This document shows, piece by piece, positions 13,101 through 24,905 of a stretch of DNA of 64,000 nt. The notes under the pieces were generated by a model. The model saw only the letters and a list, made by a program, of their open reading frames with translations, was not told the DNA's origin and did not search any database. The DNA is from Mytilisepta virgata. Its lineage: Eukaryota; Mollusca; Bivalvia; Mytilida; Mytilidae. Position 1 is the first letter of the stretch. Every line of letters starts with the position of its first letter. The stretch is from contig CM051519.1 in NCBI GenBank assembly GCA_028015205.1, positions 85,209,539 to 85,273,538 of the forward strand, written 5' to 3'. The position numbers and the translations under genes are program-made.

Positions 13101-16100
13101 CAATTATAGCATGAATTTTGTAAAAAAAAAAAAGTGAGCACTTTTCGTAATACACAATGTCGAGATTGATACAAAAGATTAGTTGAATAAGAGAACGTCC
13201 ACTTTTAATCTCTCATTTATTGATGATTATCATGATTATACATGGATTTTAGTCAAATTAAATTGTTGATAAAATTTGTCAATAACATACTAAATATTGC
13301 TGAAATTATTATTAAATAATCAAATGGTAGCATAGCTTTCTATTTAATTAGAAACTACATAGTTTAGACCTATTTTGACAGCTTTTTGAAAATTTAAGGT
13401 AGCTCCATAGGTACCTTAAACTTAAGTATAATCTTAGGTAATTTCTCAATTTAAGAAGTTTTATGCATGCCACTTAAGTTTTATTGGCATGACTCAAACC
13501 AAATAAGATTTGCTAAGGAAATACTTAGTTTAAGATGTTTTATGCATACCACATAATTAAAAAGGGCAGAGTTTTCTTAACTTAAATCTTTATTAAGGAA
13601 ATCTTAACTTTAGTAGTTTTATCCATACGGGTCCTGATTGGCTTTTTCACCAAATTTTATAGAAATCATATATGAAAGGTCCAGGTTAGCAATACAGGCT
13701 TAGCCTTCTAAGCCTGTAGTCTTATGTAAATGTCGAAGGCCACAGAGCAGATTAGAATAGATAGATTAAAAGTATGATTTGCCAAAATTATCAGACAGAC
13801 AAAGTTTTCCTAACCTGTAAATTTTCCTGAGTGTCTTGTTTGGTTACAATTTTGGTTTCATTTTTTTCTTCCTATAATTTAAACACACTGAAATTTATTT
13901 CCTATCAAATTGTGTTTTAATCATCAGAAAATGAGAACCCTATGCAGCAAAAATATAATGAAATTAGCAAATACATGTGAGAGAATTATGCATCTATTGA
14001 TATCAAGATTATTTAAATTATAAAGAAAGAAATGACCTCAGAATAATATTTTGAAAAAAAGTTTTTTTTTGAAATATATAGAAAAATTAAATACTTATTG
14101 CATTACTGTAGCAGCATAAATTATCGACAGGACAAGTTCTTTCAGTGTTTTCCAGGTGAGTAATTCATGGCTCTGTAGGCTTACAGTTTTATTATTTTAA
14201 ACCTCAGTCAGACCGTAATCAAATATTTTCAGGTCATTGAACTTGAAAAGCTGGGTATGGATGTAGCTCTGATAGGCATCAACACCAACACTGGAGCCCA
14301 GATCCTCTTAGGAGAAGGAAAATCTGCTGCCTTCCTGAAATCAGAAGACATCCTGCAGAATTTGTTTGCTTTCCATTCACTAGGTCAGACTTTTTAAAAT
14401 TTTTGCATACCAATTAAAAAAAAATGTAACTACCTACATACCCTACTTTTTGCAAAATTAACTTTAATATACACATACTTTGCCAACAACATCTCTTGTT
14501 TTTTTTTAACTAAACTCTTGATATATGGCACCAAGCTTCATGAAGTTCAGATGCATAGCTGTTAAGTTGCAGGCCAAATTTTCTTTCTTAGCTTTGAAAT
14601 TTTGAATCAGTTTATAGTCTTTTTCAGACAATTTTGTAAAAATTGTAAATTTATTTGTCTATACAATGTAATTTTATAAAGGAAATAGGATCTGAAGTAT
14701 AATAAAATCATTTTTTACAGAAAATGATACACATTTTGAATGCTTGCTTTTATTGTTTTGAAAACTGTTCTCATATTGTTATTGTACGTTTATTTTTTTT
14801 TCATCTTTTTCTTCCCCCACTTTTTTGTCAATGCTAGTTCTCTGAAATGGATGGACCAATCTTGATTGAACTATGGCATAATGTGGACCACCATGTGAAG
14901 TTGTGCATCTAACTATGGAATGGTCCAAGATGGCCATGATTAGCATGGAAACTGTTCAAATGTAAAAAAATATTTATTGGCAAGGTCACCTGGCAACATG
15001 CAAATGGGGTGACATCCGCTATTGCTTGGCAATTCTAGTTATTTTTCTGTTTTCTTTTATGGTAAAAAGTCTAGTTATAATATTGACAATAATTTTATCT
15101 GTAGGAACCAAAGAAGTAACAAAAGACTTAAAAAGTCTTAGAAGGAAGGCCCAAACCCACATGAACAATTTGTATTGTAAGTGTAATGTGTTTTCTCTAC
15201 TTCTTATGAAATGTCAGCTGCATTGTGGAAAACTTAAACTTAATACTGTTATAATACTGTTATAAATGTGGCAATGGAAAACTACAACTTAGTTTATTAT
15301 AGACAGGTTTTAAATTTCAATGGATTGTTGCATTTTCATAGAAAATTCAGATTGTAATCCTTAAGTTGCACTAATTTTCGAATTCCAATTCTAAAAAATA
15401 TAAAAGACATAAAAAATAAAATATCTAAAGTACAATTATAGAAAGAGAAAAACTTCCATTTGTAAAAACAATCAGCAAGACAAAATCTTCAAAATAAGTC
15501 CAATATTTGGGATAGACAAATGACCCTTAAGAGTAACTGCCCTGTTTTACTAATTTTTTTTTGTGTTTTTGCTTATTATTTAAAAAAAGAATTGATAGAT
15601 AGAGTAAACTTAGATAAGCAATTAATTGAATAATGAAGAACCAGCTGACAAGATATTCAAATTTGTCAAATTAACAAGCCAAGAACTTAGTTTTTAGTCC
15701 CGTACCAACGAAGTTGAAGGGGACTTTAGGTTTGCACTCTGTCTGTCTGTCTGTCCATCCATCAGTCCGGCAAATCAGTTTTCCACACATTTTTTCTTCG
15801 TGCTTGAAGATATTGATTTGATATTTGGTATATAGTTTTATCATGAAGTTACAGATCAAGTTCAAATTTTGTTCCGGTCTAATGATTTTGTGCAGAGTTA
15901 TGGTCCTTGGACTTAGAAAATTCATGAAAGTAATCAGTTTTCCGCACATTTTTTTGTCAGGCTTAAAGATATTGATATTTGGTATATAGTTTTATCATGA
16001 CTAGTTACAGATCAAGTTCGAATTTTGTTCCGGTTTGATGATTTCGTGCAGACTTATGGTCCTTGGACTTAAAAAAATTCAAGAAAGTAATCAGTTTTCC

Positions 16101-19100
16101 GCATTTTTTTTCATTAGCATTTTGTTCAAGTACAATGGATTTTTAACTGGTAGAGGACTATGTATTGCCATGCAATACTCTCAGAATGCTTGTTGATTTT
16201 GAAAATGCACAAAGTTCCGGTTTAGCCAAACAGGCTCTTTAGAGACATTAGTTTAATGTATAGTAAACAAAAGACTATAGAATTCCTGTTTTTACTCATC
16301 AGGATTTTATTTGCAGGTCTGGTGGTAAAAGGTATCAAAGTAAAAAAGAAAACAGCACATTGAAAATGGATGGGCATAATACAACCAATCAATACATGGG
16401 AAAACATATTTCACTTTACAGTTATGCTCAGCCAACATTATCAGTCATTACCTTATATAGGTACATGTATATCAAGTAATAAAAGAAATAAATATATGTT
16501 AAATTAGATCCATAAAATTAATTTTAAAATGTAATTAAGTTTATGAAATCAGTGTTTTAAATATTGTTTTTTTTTAGCAAAAGCAGTTGGAAAAGATCAG
16601 TCTTTCCCGTACAAGAAAGTACGAAGTGGAGAATTAATAGTAAAGGGGATCCCCCATGATGTTCTCCCCTTGACACATATGTCGGACTACGGGGAGAAAA
16701 AGATCCAGATAATATTAGAAATTAAGGAAATTTCTGTAGAAGTGTAAGTACTGTGGCAGAGTGTTTATTTTGGCTATTTATATTTCATGTAAAATAAACT
16801 GTAATTTCTAATTTGTATTGTTTAAAATAAATATAATTCTAATTTAACTTGGAAACCTAGTTTAATTATTTAAATTTGAAGAGTATTTTTCAAAGGTTTA
16901 ATCCTTTTAAATAGTTTCTACGTAGATTTACTCTTATGCCCATCCTACAATTATAGAGTGGAACAATGTTTTTGGTCTGTACATCCTTTCATCTGGTCAA
17001 GGTTGTTTATGATGATGTTATAGTCACATCATTTTGAAACTTAGTACACATGTTCCTTATAGAAATGAGTTCACTAAACATAGAAATTGAAACTAATATT
17101 AAATAAAATTGATAGTGTCAAAACATAACATTCTCAGGTTAAAGTTTTTGGTAAAGCTAGTTCCAATAAACTATATTGACAGGAATTATGTCCCTTTGAA
17201 TTATATTTTCTATGCTCCACATTTCATGTTCTTTTTTTATTAAATTTAACATAATTAAGGTTTAAAGCAGTATTGTCTTTGACCGGTTTGATAATTAGCA
17301 TTGTTAATTTTTTTAACAGGAGTTATTCCTCTTTGAAATGGAATTATATGGAAGATTTTTAGTCTCCTCACACATACATTTCTTGTAGAATATTTTTTAT
17401 AAAAAGAACCAACACATAAATTATTGGAGTTATTGCCCTTCGACAGATAATTATATAAAGTATGTGCACAGGCTGGGGACATTTTTGCATGTTCTGGAAT
17501 TAAATTTTACCAATTTTTTCAATTTATTATTTATTTCAGGCCCACATCTACTGAATATGAGGTATCAGCATTACCAGTTGACAATGGTAAATAAATATAA
17601 TATACTTATTAACGTCTTTTATAAATTTTGTCCTGAACATGCACGAAATATTTGCCACAGAATGTTAAGCAAATGACAATCAATCCTATTTTAATTGCAG
17701 GCCTTTTGTAAATTTTGTTATACATATGTGGATTTTCTGAAATGGATGTTAATAAGGAAACCACAATTTGATATTGTTGGGTGGGGGCAGGAGGATTTTT
17801 AAGCCATATGTGGGCATTATGTTCGTTCGTCTGTTCGTCTCAGATCAGGTTAAAAGTTTTTTGTCAAGGTGGTTTATGATGAAGTAGTAGTCCTATCAAC
17901 TCGAAACTTAGTACAAATGTTCCTTATGATAAGGTTTATCTAAATTATATGCTAAATTAAGGTTTCCAACCTTATTTTATGGTTCACTGAACATAGAAAT
18001 GTGATAGCTAGTGTAAAAACAGTTCATTCTCAGGTTAAAGTTTTTGGTCTATGTAGTTAATGATGAAGTTAAAGTCACAACAACTTGAAACTAAGTAGAC
18101 ACATTTTCTTGTTTTCAGATGAGATATTTTCACTTATTACCAAGATGATTTATTTATTATTTTGCGGCATCGCTGCACAACCACTTATTATCAACCTCTC
18201 TTACAACTTAATCCTGCATTTTCCTGTAGTATGGAGGGCTGATTATTCATATTCATCCTGACATGGGCTCAGTTATTTATTTTACTCTTTACCCTGTACT
18301 AGTTATTTTCAGTATTCTCCTGTCCTCCCCTAAGGGTAAATCAAGAATTGAATGTATGGGGGGAGCCACTTTTTTCAGACCCCACCCATCCATAAGTAAA
18401 ATTTTAGTATTAAATGCAATTCTTTCAAAATGTTGTCAGATGAAAATGCAACCACCTACAATACATTGATTTGAATGCCTCCCATCCCCCACTAACACAC
18501 ACGATAAGATTTGGAACAGAATGTGTGAGATTGAATATCAATAATTAATTTATATCTCAGTACCACCTTATTATTGAAATAAACCATCCTGTTAATATTA
18601 AAATAAGCCATTATAGAAATGCTAATCAGGGGCGGATCCAGCCATTTTTTAAAGGGGCAGTTCCAATCATATGTCCTCATTCAAAAGCATTGGCTGTGAA
18701 AAAATGGGGATTCCAACCACTGGAACCCCTCATGGATTCGCCACTGCTAATTTGCTTGTACCTTTTAAAACCAGCTAAACATGTGAAGAGTTGAAATCGT
18801 TTTGAAAGTGTTAATTGAAAATGTCAGAGACCCCCCCTTAAAAAAAATAAAAATAAAGAAGATTGAAGATTTACAATATCAAATAATTATAATTCTGCCA
18901 GAACTTGCCAATGAATAAATTATCTTTTTGCAACAATTTAACTTATTCACCAAATGCAATGGATTTACTCAATATTATGCAAATTTGATAAAATAATAAA
19001 GACAGGTTGTCATGGGAACTGTTTAGTGCAGTTTTATTGGAATTTAAACTTCTAGTTTATGTATATTATCAATTATCTTTCAGCTATAGAAACAGAATTA

Positions 19101-22100
19101 AATGTGAAGGTGCAGGAGGCTGTTGAGGATGATAACTTGCTTGGTAGTAATTTTATTTCTTTTATGATTGGGTTAAAAAATGAAAATGGATTCAAGACAC
19201 AAATGTTGGGCTTGTTCATATTTTTTCTTAAACAATAGAAAATAATCTATGCTGAACATTGAACTGTAAACATAAAAATATTGAAACAACTCCATATTTA
19301 TGAAAAATTCTGCAAACCAGTTATGGTGTTTTTTTTTCACTTTCAGTCATTGGTATATGTGTACCAAAATATATATATTTTTTCCACAAAAATAATTTTA
19401 TTTCTTCAGAGAACTCTTGTTAAATTATCAGAGGGTCAGTTTCTTTCTAAATTAACAAAAAATAGCAGGAGTTAAAGCAATATGTAATGAGTTACTGGTC
19501 AAAAATTATGTTCACTTAATTATTCAACAAATACTTGTGTAGATATACTAAACTTATATGATCATGTTTTAACCTTTTAACATGTTTAACATGCATCTAT
19601 TACGTTAAATTTACAAATGAAATAATACATTTGTTGATTGTAAATGGATACCATATTCTGCTAATTAACTTTCGTGATAAGCTCTGAACTTATCTGACCA
19701 GTTTACATTGATAAACAATTGACAAAAGTGTGCATGGAAAACACACTCTACATAAGTGTGATGATTGGGCTGTGTTTATTCATCTAATTTTATAATGTTT
19801 CCTGCATGTTCCTGTTTGTAAATCAAACATTATAACAGTTTTAAAACAATTTTGTGAATAAAAAGTCTTCTTTCAGCATCAATAAATAAATAAGATTTAG
19901 AAGTAATTTTATTTTCCACATATATCACATAATGAAAAAAATGTAATAAATCATTCATTCTTTCATTGCATTTTCAGAAAGCACAGCAGAGATCCTACAG
20001 GATCTAATTTTACCTTCACATTCTGCACCTTTGACACACGCACTGATAAGACCTATTACAAACACACTGATAAGACCTATCACATACACACTGACAGCAC
20101 CTATGACAAACACACTTACTGTTCCCATGACACATACAGGGACACACACAGTGACATTACCTTTGAAACGGACAAAGACACACACAGTGACAGTACCTAG
20201 GACATGCACAGAGACATTACCTTTGACACAGACAAAGACATGCACAGTGACAGTACCTATAACACAGACAAAGACACATACAGTGACATTACCTTTGACA
20301 CAGACAAAGACACACACAGTGACATTACCTTCGACACAGACAAAGACATTACCTCTGACACAGGCAGAGACAAACACAGTGACATTACCTTTGACACAGA
20401 CAAAGACACACACAGTGACATTACCTTTGACACAGACAAAGACACACACAGTGGCATTACCTTCAACACAGACAAAGACATTACCTCTGACACAGGCAGA
20501 GACAAACACAGTGACATTACCTTTGACACAGACAAAGACACACACAGTGACATTACCTTTGACACAGACAGAGACACACACAGTGACATTACCTTTGACA
20601 CAGACAAAGACACACACAGTGACAGTACCTTTGACACAGACAGAGACACACACAGTGACAGAACCTTTGACAAATACAGAGATGCAATCAGTGACAGAAC
20701 CTTTGATACAGACAGAGACATACACAGTGACATTACCTTTGACACAGACAAAGACACACACAGTGACAGTACCTTTGACACAGACAGAGACACACACAGT
20801 GACAGAGCCTTTGACAAATACAGAGATGCATACAGCGACAGAACCTTCAACACATGCAGACCTATACACACAAACAAAACTCAAAAGAAAGATAAACAAG
20901 CAGGCCAAGACAAAAACAGTCTGGGAAAAAAAGAGTAAAAAAAGGTGCGAAACTGAAGTTTAAACTTTAATTTTATGTGAACTTACTAGCAAGACATAAA
21001 CTAAAAAATAATTAGAGCATATGACGATCAGAATTAGTAAGATATAACCTAGTTGATTAATAAGATGGTGTCCAGTCTAAAATACACAGGGAATGTTGGA
21101 ACATTTAAACCAGTTCTTGCATTGTTAATACTCAGAGAGAAAAAAATGTTCTTTTGAAAGAGTATCTTTTGTATTTGACATTATTAGCAATAAGTAAATA
21201 AATAGATATGCTTAATTTACTACAACTGTTTTATACTTTGATCTTTGTTAAATCTTTTAATTCAGAAGATTTATTTAGTGGATATTTGTAAACTTAGAAA
21301 ACAATAGGTTCTTAGCTCACCTGGCCCAAAGAGCCATGTGAGCTTATGCCATCACTTGGTAGTCCTTCGTCATCCGTCGTCTGTCGTTGTCGTAAACTAT
21401 TTCAAGAATCTTCTCCTCTGAAACTACTGGGCAAAATACCTTCAAACTTTAACTGAATGTTCCTTAGGGTATCTAGTTTATAAATTATATCTGAAGTTTT
21501 AATCTATCAACAAACATGGCCGCTGTTGCTAAAATTAGAACATAGGGGTCAAATGCAGTTTTTGGCTTATATCTCAAAAACTAAAGCAGTTACAGCAAAT
21601 GTGAAAGGAGTTAAAGTGATGAATAGGTCTATCTGCTATGAAATTTTCAGGCGAATTGGAGAAGCCATTGTTGGGTTACTGTCAGAAGTAGTTTATTTTT
21701 AGGAAATTTTACAGTTTTTGGTTATTATCTTTAAAATTATAGTAGATAGAAAGAAAGTGTAAATGAGAAAAATGTTCAGCTAAGTAAGATCTACAAATAA
21801 GTCAGCATGATCAAATTATCAGGTGACTCTTAAGGAGTTATTGCCCTTGAAACACAAATTTTTTACGTTTTTTTGTGCATCTATTACTTTTTCAAAAATC
21901 TTCGCCTCTGAAACTACTTGGCCAAATACTTGCAAACTTTAACCGAATGTTCCTTAGGGTATCTTGTTTATAAATTGTATCCAAAGTTTTGCTCCGTCAA
22001 CAAACATGGCCATCATTGCTAAAAACCGAACATAGGAGCAAATGCAGTTTTTGGCTTATATCTCACAAACTAAAGCAGTTAGAGCAAAAGTGACAGGAGT

Positions 22101-24329
22101 AGTGAATAGATTAAGATCTATCTGCAACAAAATGTTCAGACCAATTTACCAACCCGTTGTTGGGTTATTGTACAAAATAGTTTTTTTTGGGAGAAATTAT
22201 AGTTTTGGTTATTGCCCTTGAAAGATTATTTTTTTTACAATTTTCTTGATGAATCATTACTTTTTTCATTACTTTTTCTCTGAAACTACAAGACTTAATT
22301 CAACTCCTTTTTACCAGGTATACTTATAGATAATTATATCCAGTAATTTGATCCATCTCTGATGCTAAAAATGGGTCAGACAATAACTTGTGTTTAAGTG
22401 TATGGATGTCTCTTAAATTGTACCACATTTTACAAAAAGAAAATTTCTTCAAATATTTTTTTTTTGAGGGGGGTAAAAAAAAATTTTTTTTTTCGGGGGG
22501 GGGGGCAATTTTTTTTCCTCAAGATTTAAGAAATTATCAATTTTCCCCCCCAAAAATTGGGGGTCACAATTTATTTTGCTAATTCTTTTTATATAGTCTG
22601 AAAACAGATTTACTAAGTATTGAACAACAGCACAGTGTATTGCACAACAGCAAGAAATCTTCAATTGAATATAAATTCAAATCATATAACCAATTTCAAG
22701 TTCTTTGACTACATTTATTCTGTGTCAGAAACCTACTCGTGTCAAATATTTAATTACAATCCAAATTCAGACCTGTATCAAGCTTGAATATTGCATCCAT
22801 TTTTGCCCCAACTGTTCAGGGTTGGACCTCTGCGGTCGTATCCAGCTGCGCTCAGCAAAGCACATTTTTTATTGTTTGGTCTGTTTTTCAGATACTATAA
22901 GGTATAGGGAATTATATTTCATGGAATGATTGTAAGGTGTATATATTTGTCTAGCAGGTTTAATCTGACCTTGACCTTATTTTTCATGGTTCATTGGTTG
23001 GTGTTAAACTTCTCTGAATTGGTCTTTTTTAGATTATATAGAGATAGTTGTCAGCCAAAGAGTCGCATTCAAGTAAAATAACTATCAACTTGATTTATGC
23101 ATATCAATTAAAACAATTGATATCTTCAGTTTTTTTCTGGGATCAATTATCTGACAGCAGAAAAATTTTAAAAGTCACCCTCAGAAATGAAATGGCAAAA
23201 ATAATTATGCCTCAACAAACACATTTTTAGGAATTATATATAGGAATCGCCCTGTCTGTCCATCTGTCCATATTTCTTGTAAGTGAAACTCCTCCTTAAT
23301 GTATAGACAGATACAGATGAAACTTAACACAGTTGCAGTACAAAACCTGAGTATGTACATGTCCATAAAGGAGAATAATCCTGGTCCAAAATATTTCAAG
23401 GGAGATATTTGAACTTGCATGCACTTAGTTTATTACAACATGTGGCAACAGTTCCCAGAAGCACAACTCCTTAACAGCTCAATTGATATTGATGAAACTC
23501 CACATACAGAACACAACCTGCTAATATGCATAAATAAAAATCCTGGTCTGAAATATTTCAAGAGAGATAATTGAACTAATTATGAGATGTAGGATCCTTG
23601 AGTGAATTGACTCACATTTCTATGCAGTAATCTCAGAATGTTAGATACTATCCATGTCCACTCTTGTTTGAAATCATACCTGGAATTTCTATTCAGTATT
23701 TAGCTTAGAAATTATATCTGAAATATAATGCATTGTAAAACATGGCTGCTATTGCCAAGAAAGAACATAGTAGTAAAATGCAGTTTTTATATTTCATCTC
23801 TTAAGCACCAAGGACAAAACTTACAGAATAATTATGATCAACAATTTAAAATCTATCTGCAGTGAGACTGGAGACAAATCATTTTTTTTTATTTTGAAGC
23901 AAATGTGACCAAAACAAAGAATTTTTAAGTGGCATTTTTAAGCAAACACCGATATACATTAAAAAGCAAATATATAAATCATTATTGATGAATGAATTGA
24001 GCAAAAAAAATCAGGTGAGCGATTCAGGCTCTTGAGAGCCTCTTGTTCTTATTTATTATGTTCATTATGATGTAAACTATAATCTGTATAACAAATAGGA
24101 GTTTTGAGCCTAATATCATGGTTCACTGATTTTGGAATACAGTTTAAATAAAAAAAATGTTTCTTTTTTTTAAATATTGCAACATAAATGTATACCTTGT
24201 ATTTTGGTAGAGTTTAAAGTAGAAGACATACTCAATGAAGTCAACGAAGACAGATTTTATCTAGTCCACTGGGAAGGATTTTTGGTGACAATTCTTGGGA
24301 ACTTGAAATCTATATACCATCAAATTTAG
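7123..24329 (+). CDS. 11-exon nuclear protein gene: homeodomain-like, HMG-box-like, GTF2I-like, Thr-rich repeats, broken chromodomain
   Basis: Splice sites and phases join eleven exons (7123-7157, 9374-9509, 10358-10472, 11853-12010, 14233-14383, 15105-15176, 16578-16743, 17540-17586, 19084-19143, 19978-20934, 24211-24329) into 2,016 bases, 671 residues plus stop. Seen: a homeodomain-like unit (LE..F ... GLPLQVIKDWIGNKKK, about residues 14-63); an HMG-box-like unit (SGYNCFVREKK ... WAPAWNLLGQEEKDQY, about 83-125); a segment resembling a GTF2I repeat (LRRKAQTHMNNLY ... FPYKKV ... LIVKGIP, about 205-275); a tandem Thr-rich repeat (about 330-620); and a chromodomain start (FKVEDIL ... YLVHWEGF). 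The domain set suggests a chromatin or transcription factor. The chromodomain is cut by a frameshift (see exon 11). I do not recognise a named gene. The start is the only ATG that joins in phase; exon choices for 1 and 11 are the least certain. A polyadenylation signal AATAAA lies at 24570-24575. Confidence 0.72.
7830..8770. repeat. Large foldback element in intron 1, arms about 205 bp
   Basis: The left arm 7830-8035 and right arm 8560-8770 are imperfect reverse complements. For example, GAGATAACTCTGCAAAAAAG near 8007 faces TTTTTGCAGAGTTATCTCCC near 8573, and ATATACACAGAAAAAAGTCC faces GGACTTTTTTTCTGTGTATA. The loop is about 520 bp of AT-rich non-coding DNA. Confidence 0.8.
9374..9509 (+). 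CDS. Exon 2: homeodomain-like helices 1-3 (first part)
   Basis: The acceptor is TTTTTCAGAG and the donor AAG|GTATTT. It encodes AKEVLEGMFAQ (helix-1-like LE..F) through HSQAVERTGLPLQVIK, leading into the WIGNKKK of exon 3. The pattern LE..F ... A...GL...V..W..NKK.K is that of a divergent homeodomain. Confidence 0.85.
10358..10472 (+). CDS. Exon 3: end of homeodomain-like helix 3, start of HMG-like unit
   Basis: The acceptor is CAATTTAAG and the donor G|GTAAAC. It encodes DWIGNKKKVAEGRKYEV, then TKGMSGYNCFVREKK, which resembles the first helix of an HMG box. It ends in phase 1, matching exon 4. Confidence 0.88.
11853..12010 (+). CDS. Exon 4: HMG-box-like core
   Basis: Acceptor CATTTAAG, donor CAT|GTAAGA. 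It encodes QFTGITDWAPAWNLLGQEEK then DQYKKKAQEKP: two Trp residues and an EEKDQYKKKA run as in HMG-box helices 2-3. A basic, Pro/Gln linker and a VREH end follow. An overlapping ORF in another frame at 11743-11985 is a shadow. Confidence 0.88.
14233..14383 (+). CDS. Exon 5: unassigned globular segment
   Basis: Acceptor TTTTCAG, donor CTAG|GTCAGA. It encodes a compact alpha/beta-looking segment (VIELEKLGMDVALIGINTN ... SEDILQNLFAFHSL). I recognise no family. Phases agree on both sides. Confidence 0.85.
15105..15176 (+). CDS. Exon 6: helical start of GTF2I-like unit
   Basis: Acceptor TCTGTAG, donor TATT|GTAAGT. It encodes KEVTKDLKSLRRKAQTHMNN, similar to the LRKQVEELFN-type helix that opens GTF2I repeats. 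It joins exon 7 as LYS-KAVGKDQ. Confidence 0.85.
15696..16135 (+). repeat. Dispersed repeat with internal ~165-bp tandem units and CTGT microsatellite
   Basis: The repeat opens GTCCCGTACCAACGAAG and runs through a (CTGT)n/(CCAT)n stretch at 15738-15765. About 2.5 copies of a unit follow, containing GGTATATAGTTTTATCATGA and AATCAGTTTTCCGCACAT. This is a typical intronic mussel repeat. Confidence 0.75.
16578..16743 (+). CDS. Exon 7: GTF2I-like repeat core
   Basis: Acceptor (T)9AG, donor GT|GTAAGT. It encodes KAVGKDQSFPYKKVRSGEL, then IVKGIPHDVLP ... YGEKKIQIILEIKEISVEV. This matches the GTF2I repeat layout VPYxxF ... L-V-GLPEGI ... L-x-IL. Assignment is by pattern memory only. Confidence 0.88.
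17540..17586 (+). CDS. Exon 8: short linker exon
   Basis: Acceptor TTATTTCAG, donor G|GTAAAT. It encodes PTSTEYEVSALPVDN, in phase with both neighbours. Confidence 0.8.
18627..18746. mobile_element. Short hAT-like MITE in intron 8
   Basis: The ends CAGGGGCGGATCCAG and CATGGATTCGCCACTG are imperfect terminal inverted repeats, flanked by the direct repeat CTAAT (18622-18626 and 18747-18751). The CAG...CTG ends and 5-bp duplication fit a hAT5-like non-autonomous element. Confidence 0.75.
19084..19143 (+). CDS. Exon 9: acidic linker exon
   Basis: Acceptor TCTTTCAG, donor G|GTAGTA. It encodes AIETELNVKVQEAVEDDNLL, in phase with exons 8 and 10. Confidence 0.8.
19978..20934 (+). CDS. Exon 10: Thr-rich 12-residue tandem repeat
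   Basis: Acceptor CATTTTCAG gives ESTAEILQDLILPSHSAPL, in frame with exon 9, and continues without a stop into repeats of consensus THTVTLPLTQTK (36 bp), with 8-residue variants. It ends in KTKTVWEKK at donor A|GTAAAA (phase 1). An alternative donor 20944|GTGCGA has the wrong phase for exon 11. The DNA repeat (about 20095-20850) is also open in another plus frame and in two minus frames, because the unit lacks stops there. Continuity with the unique 5' part fixes the coding frame. Confidence 0.8.
20095..20850 (+). repeat. 36-bp coding minisatellite in exon 10
   Basis: About twenty copies of a unit like ACACACAGTGACATTACC + TTTGACACAGACAAAG. Some units are 24 bp (TTACCTCTGACACAGGCAG type). 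A block of units (20340-20460) is repeated at 20470-20580, showing duplication of unit groups. Confidence 0.9.
21313..24048 (+). mobile_element. Large dispersed repeat with GCTCACCTGG ends, copy A (intron 10)
   Basis: It opens TAGCTCACCTGGCCCAAAG, then CATCCGTCGTCTGTCGTTG, and closes CAGGTGAGCGATTCAGGCTC. Internally, units carrying CTTCTCCTCTGAAACTACT and AACATGGCC...GCTAAAA recur at about 21400 and 21890. The same family lies in opposite orientation at 24906-26514. No protein is evident. Homopolymer stretches at 22458-22560 sit inside it. Confidence 0.75.
24211..24329 (+). CDS. Exon 11: chromodomain with one-base frameshift
   Basis: The acceptor ATTTTGGTAG in phase 1 gives KFKVEDILNEVNEDRFYLVHWEGF, the first half of a chromodomain. 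In frame, the protein then drifts (LVTILGNLKSIYHQI) to a stop at 24327-24329. Two bases on, the shifted frame 24284-24364 reads GDNSWELEIYIPSNLVGLF, the expected second half, to its own stop at 24365. A single lost base between 24281 and 24284 explains both. It may be a true allele-level break, a pseudogene, or an assembly error. Confidence 0.7.
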
Positions 24330-24367
24330 TTGGACTATTTTATGCTACGAAAATGAAAAATATTTAG
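24284..24367 (+). pseudogene. Out-of-frame second half of the chromodomain
   Basis: This frame encodes GDNSWELEIYIPSNLVG then LFYATKMKNI and a stop. NSWE plus a C-terminal LVGLF helix is typical of chromodomain strand 3 and the final helix. It is offset from the exon-11 frame by one missing base. Confidence 0.7.
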
Positions 24368-24569
24368 TTTCTCTGTCAATTTCTCTGTTTTCTTGTTCTA
24401 ACTGAACTTTACCTCATCTAAATTTAATGAAACTCATACATAATGCTCAGAACCAATACTTAAGTAAATAACAACCTTTATAATATCAAAATGCATTAAA
24501 AAAAAACAGATGACAGAAAGTGATCTTCACTTAAATTCTATATTAATGTCATAAATGCTTAGACTACCA

Positions 24570-24575
24570 AATAAA
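24570..24575 (+). terminator. Polyadenylation signal AATAAA
   Basis: AATAAA lies 241 bases after the exon-11 stop; this is the nearest canonical signal on the plus strand. Confidence 0.4.
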
Positions 24576-24905
24576 GAAGTTTCAGTTAACCAATTTTGGC
24601 ATATTATGAAATAACTGTAATAGATGAAGAAAACATGTCTGTAGCAAAATGGGTAAGACATTTACAAATAAGACAATACTGACGAAATTGACAGTATACT
24701 GTCCATGATGAAGAATTTTACCCTTTTTTATATGATAGCCAAAAAGTAGTTAAATATAAATTTTTAACAGTAAAACTTATTAGCTTGACAAGATATGCAA
24801 ATGAGTCAGCAAAGCTGAAATTTAGTATCCATTTCTTCAAGTTATTGCCCTTGAATTATTTTTTTACCCATTTTTTAAATTTGGCATAACAACAATAGAT
24901 AGAGA

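Noticed and set aside
20095..20850. CRISPR-like array
   Set aside because: Units are contiguous without unique spacers and code for protein in a eukaryotic gene.
19955..20908. Minus-strand ORF of 317 residues (CVFVCVKGNVTV repeats)
   Set aside because: It is the complement of the exon-10 minisatellite. The plus-strand frame is tied to flanking exons by splice phase, while the minus frame is not.
20204..20938. Second plus-strand frame (DTHSDITFDTDK repeats)
   Set aside because: Open only because the repeat unit has no stops; it is out of frame with exons 9 and 11.
20935..20963. Reading exon 10 through to the stop at 20961-20963
   Set aside because: Would exclude the chromodomain exon; the donor at 20934 matches the exon-11 phase. 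A short isoform ending here remains possible.
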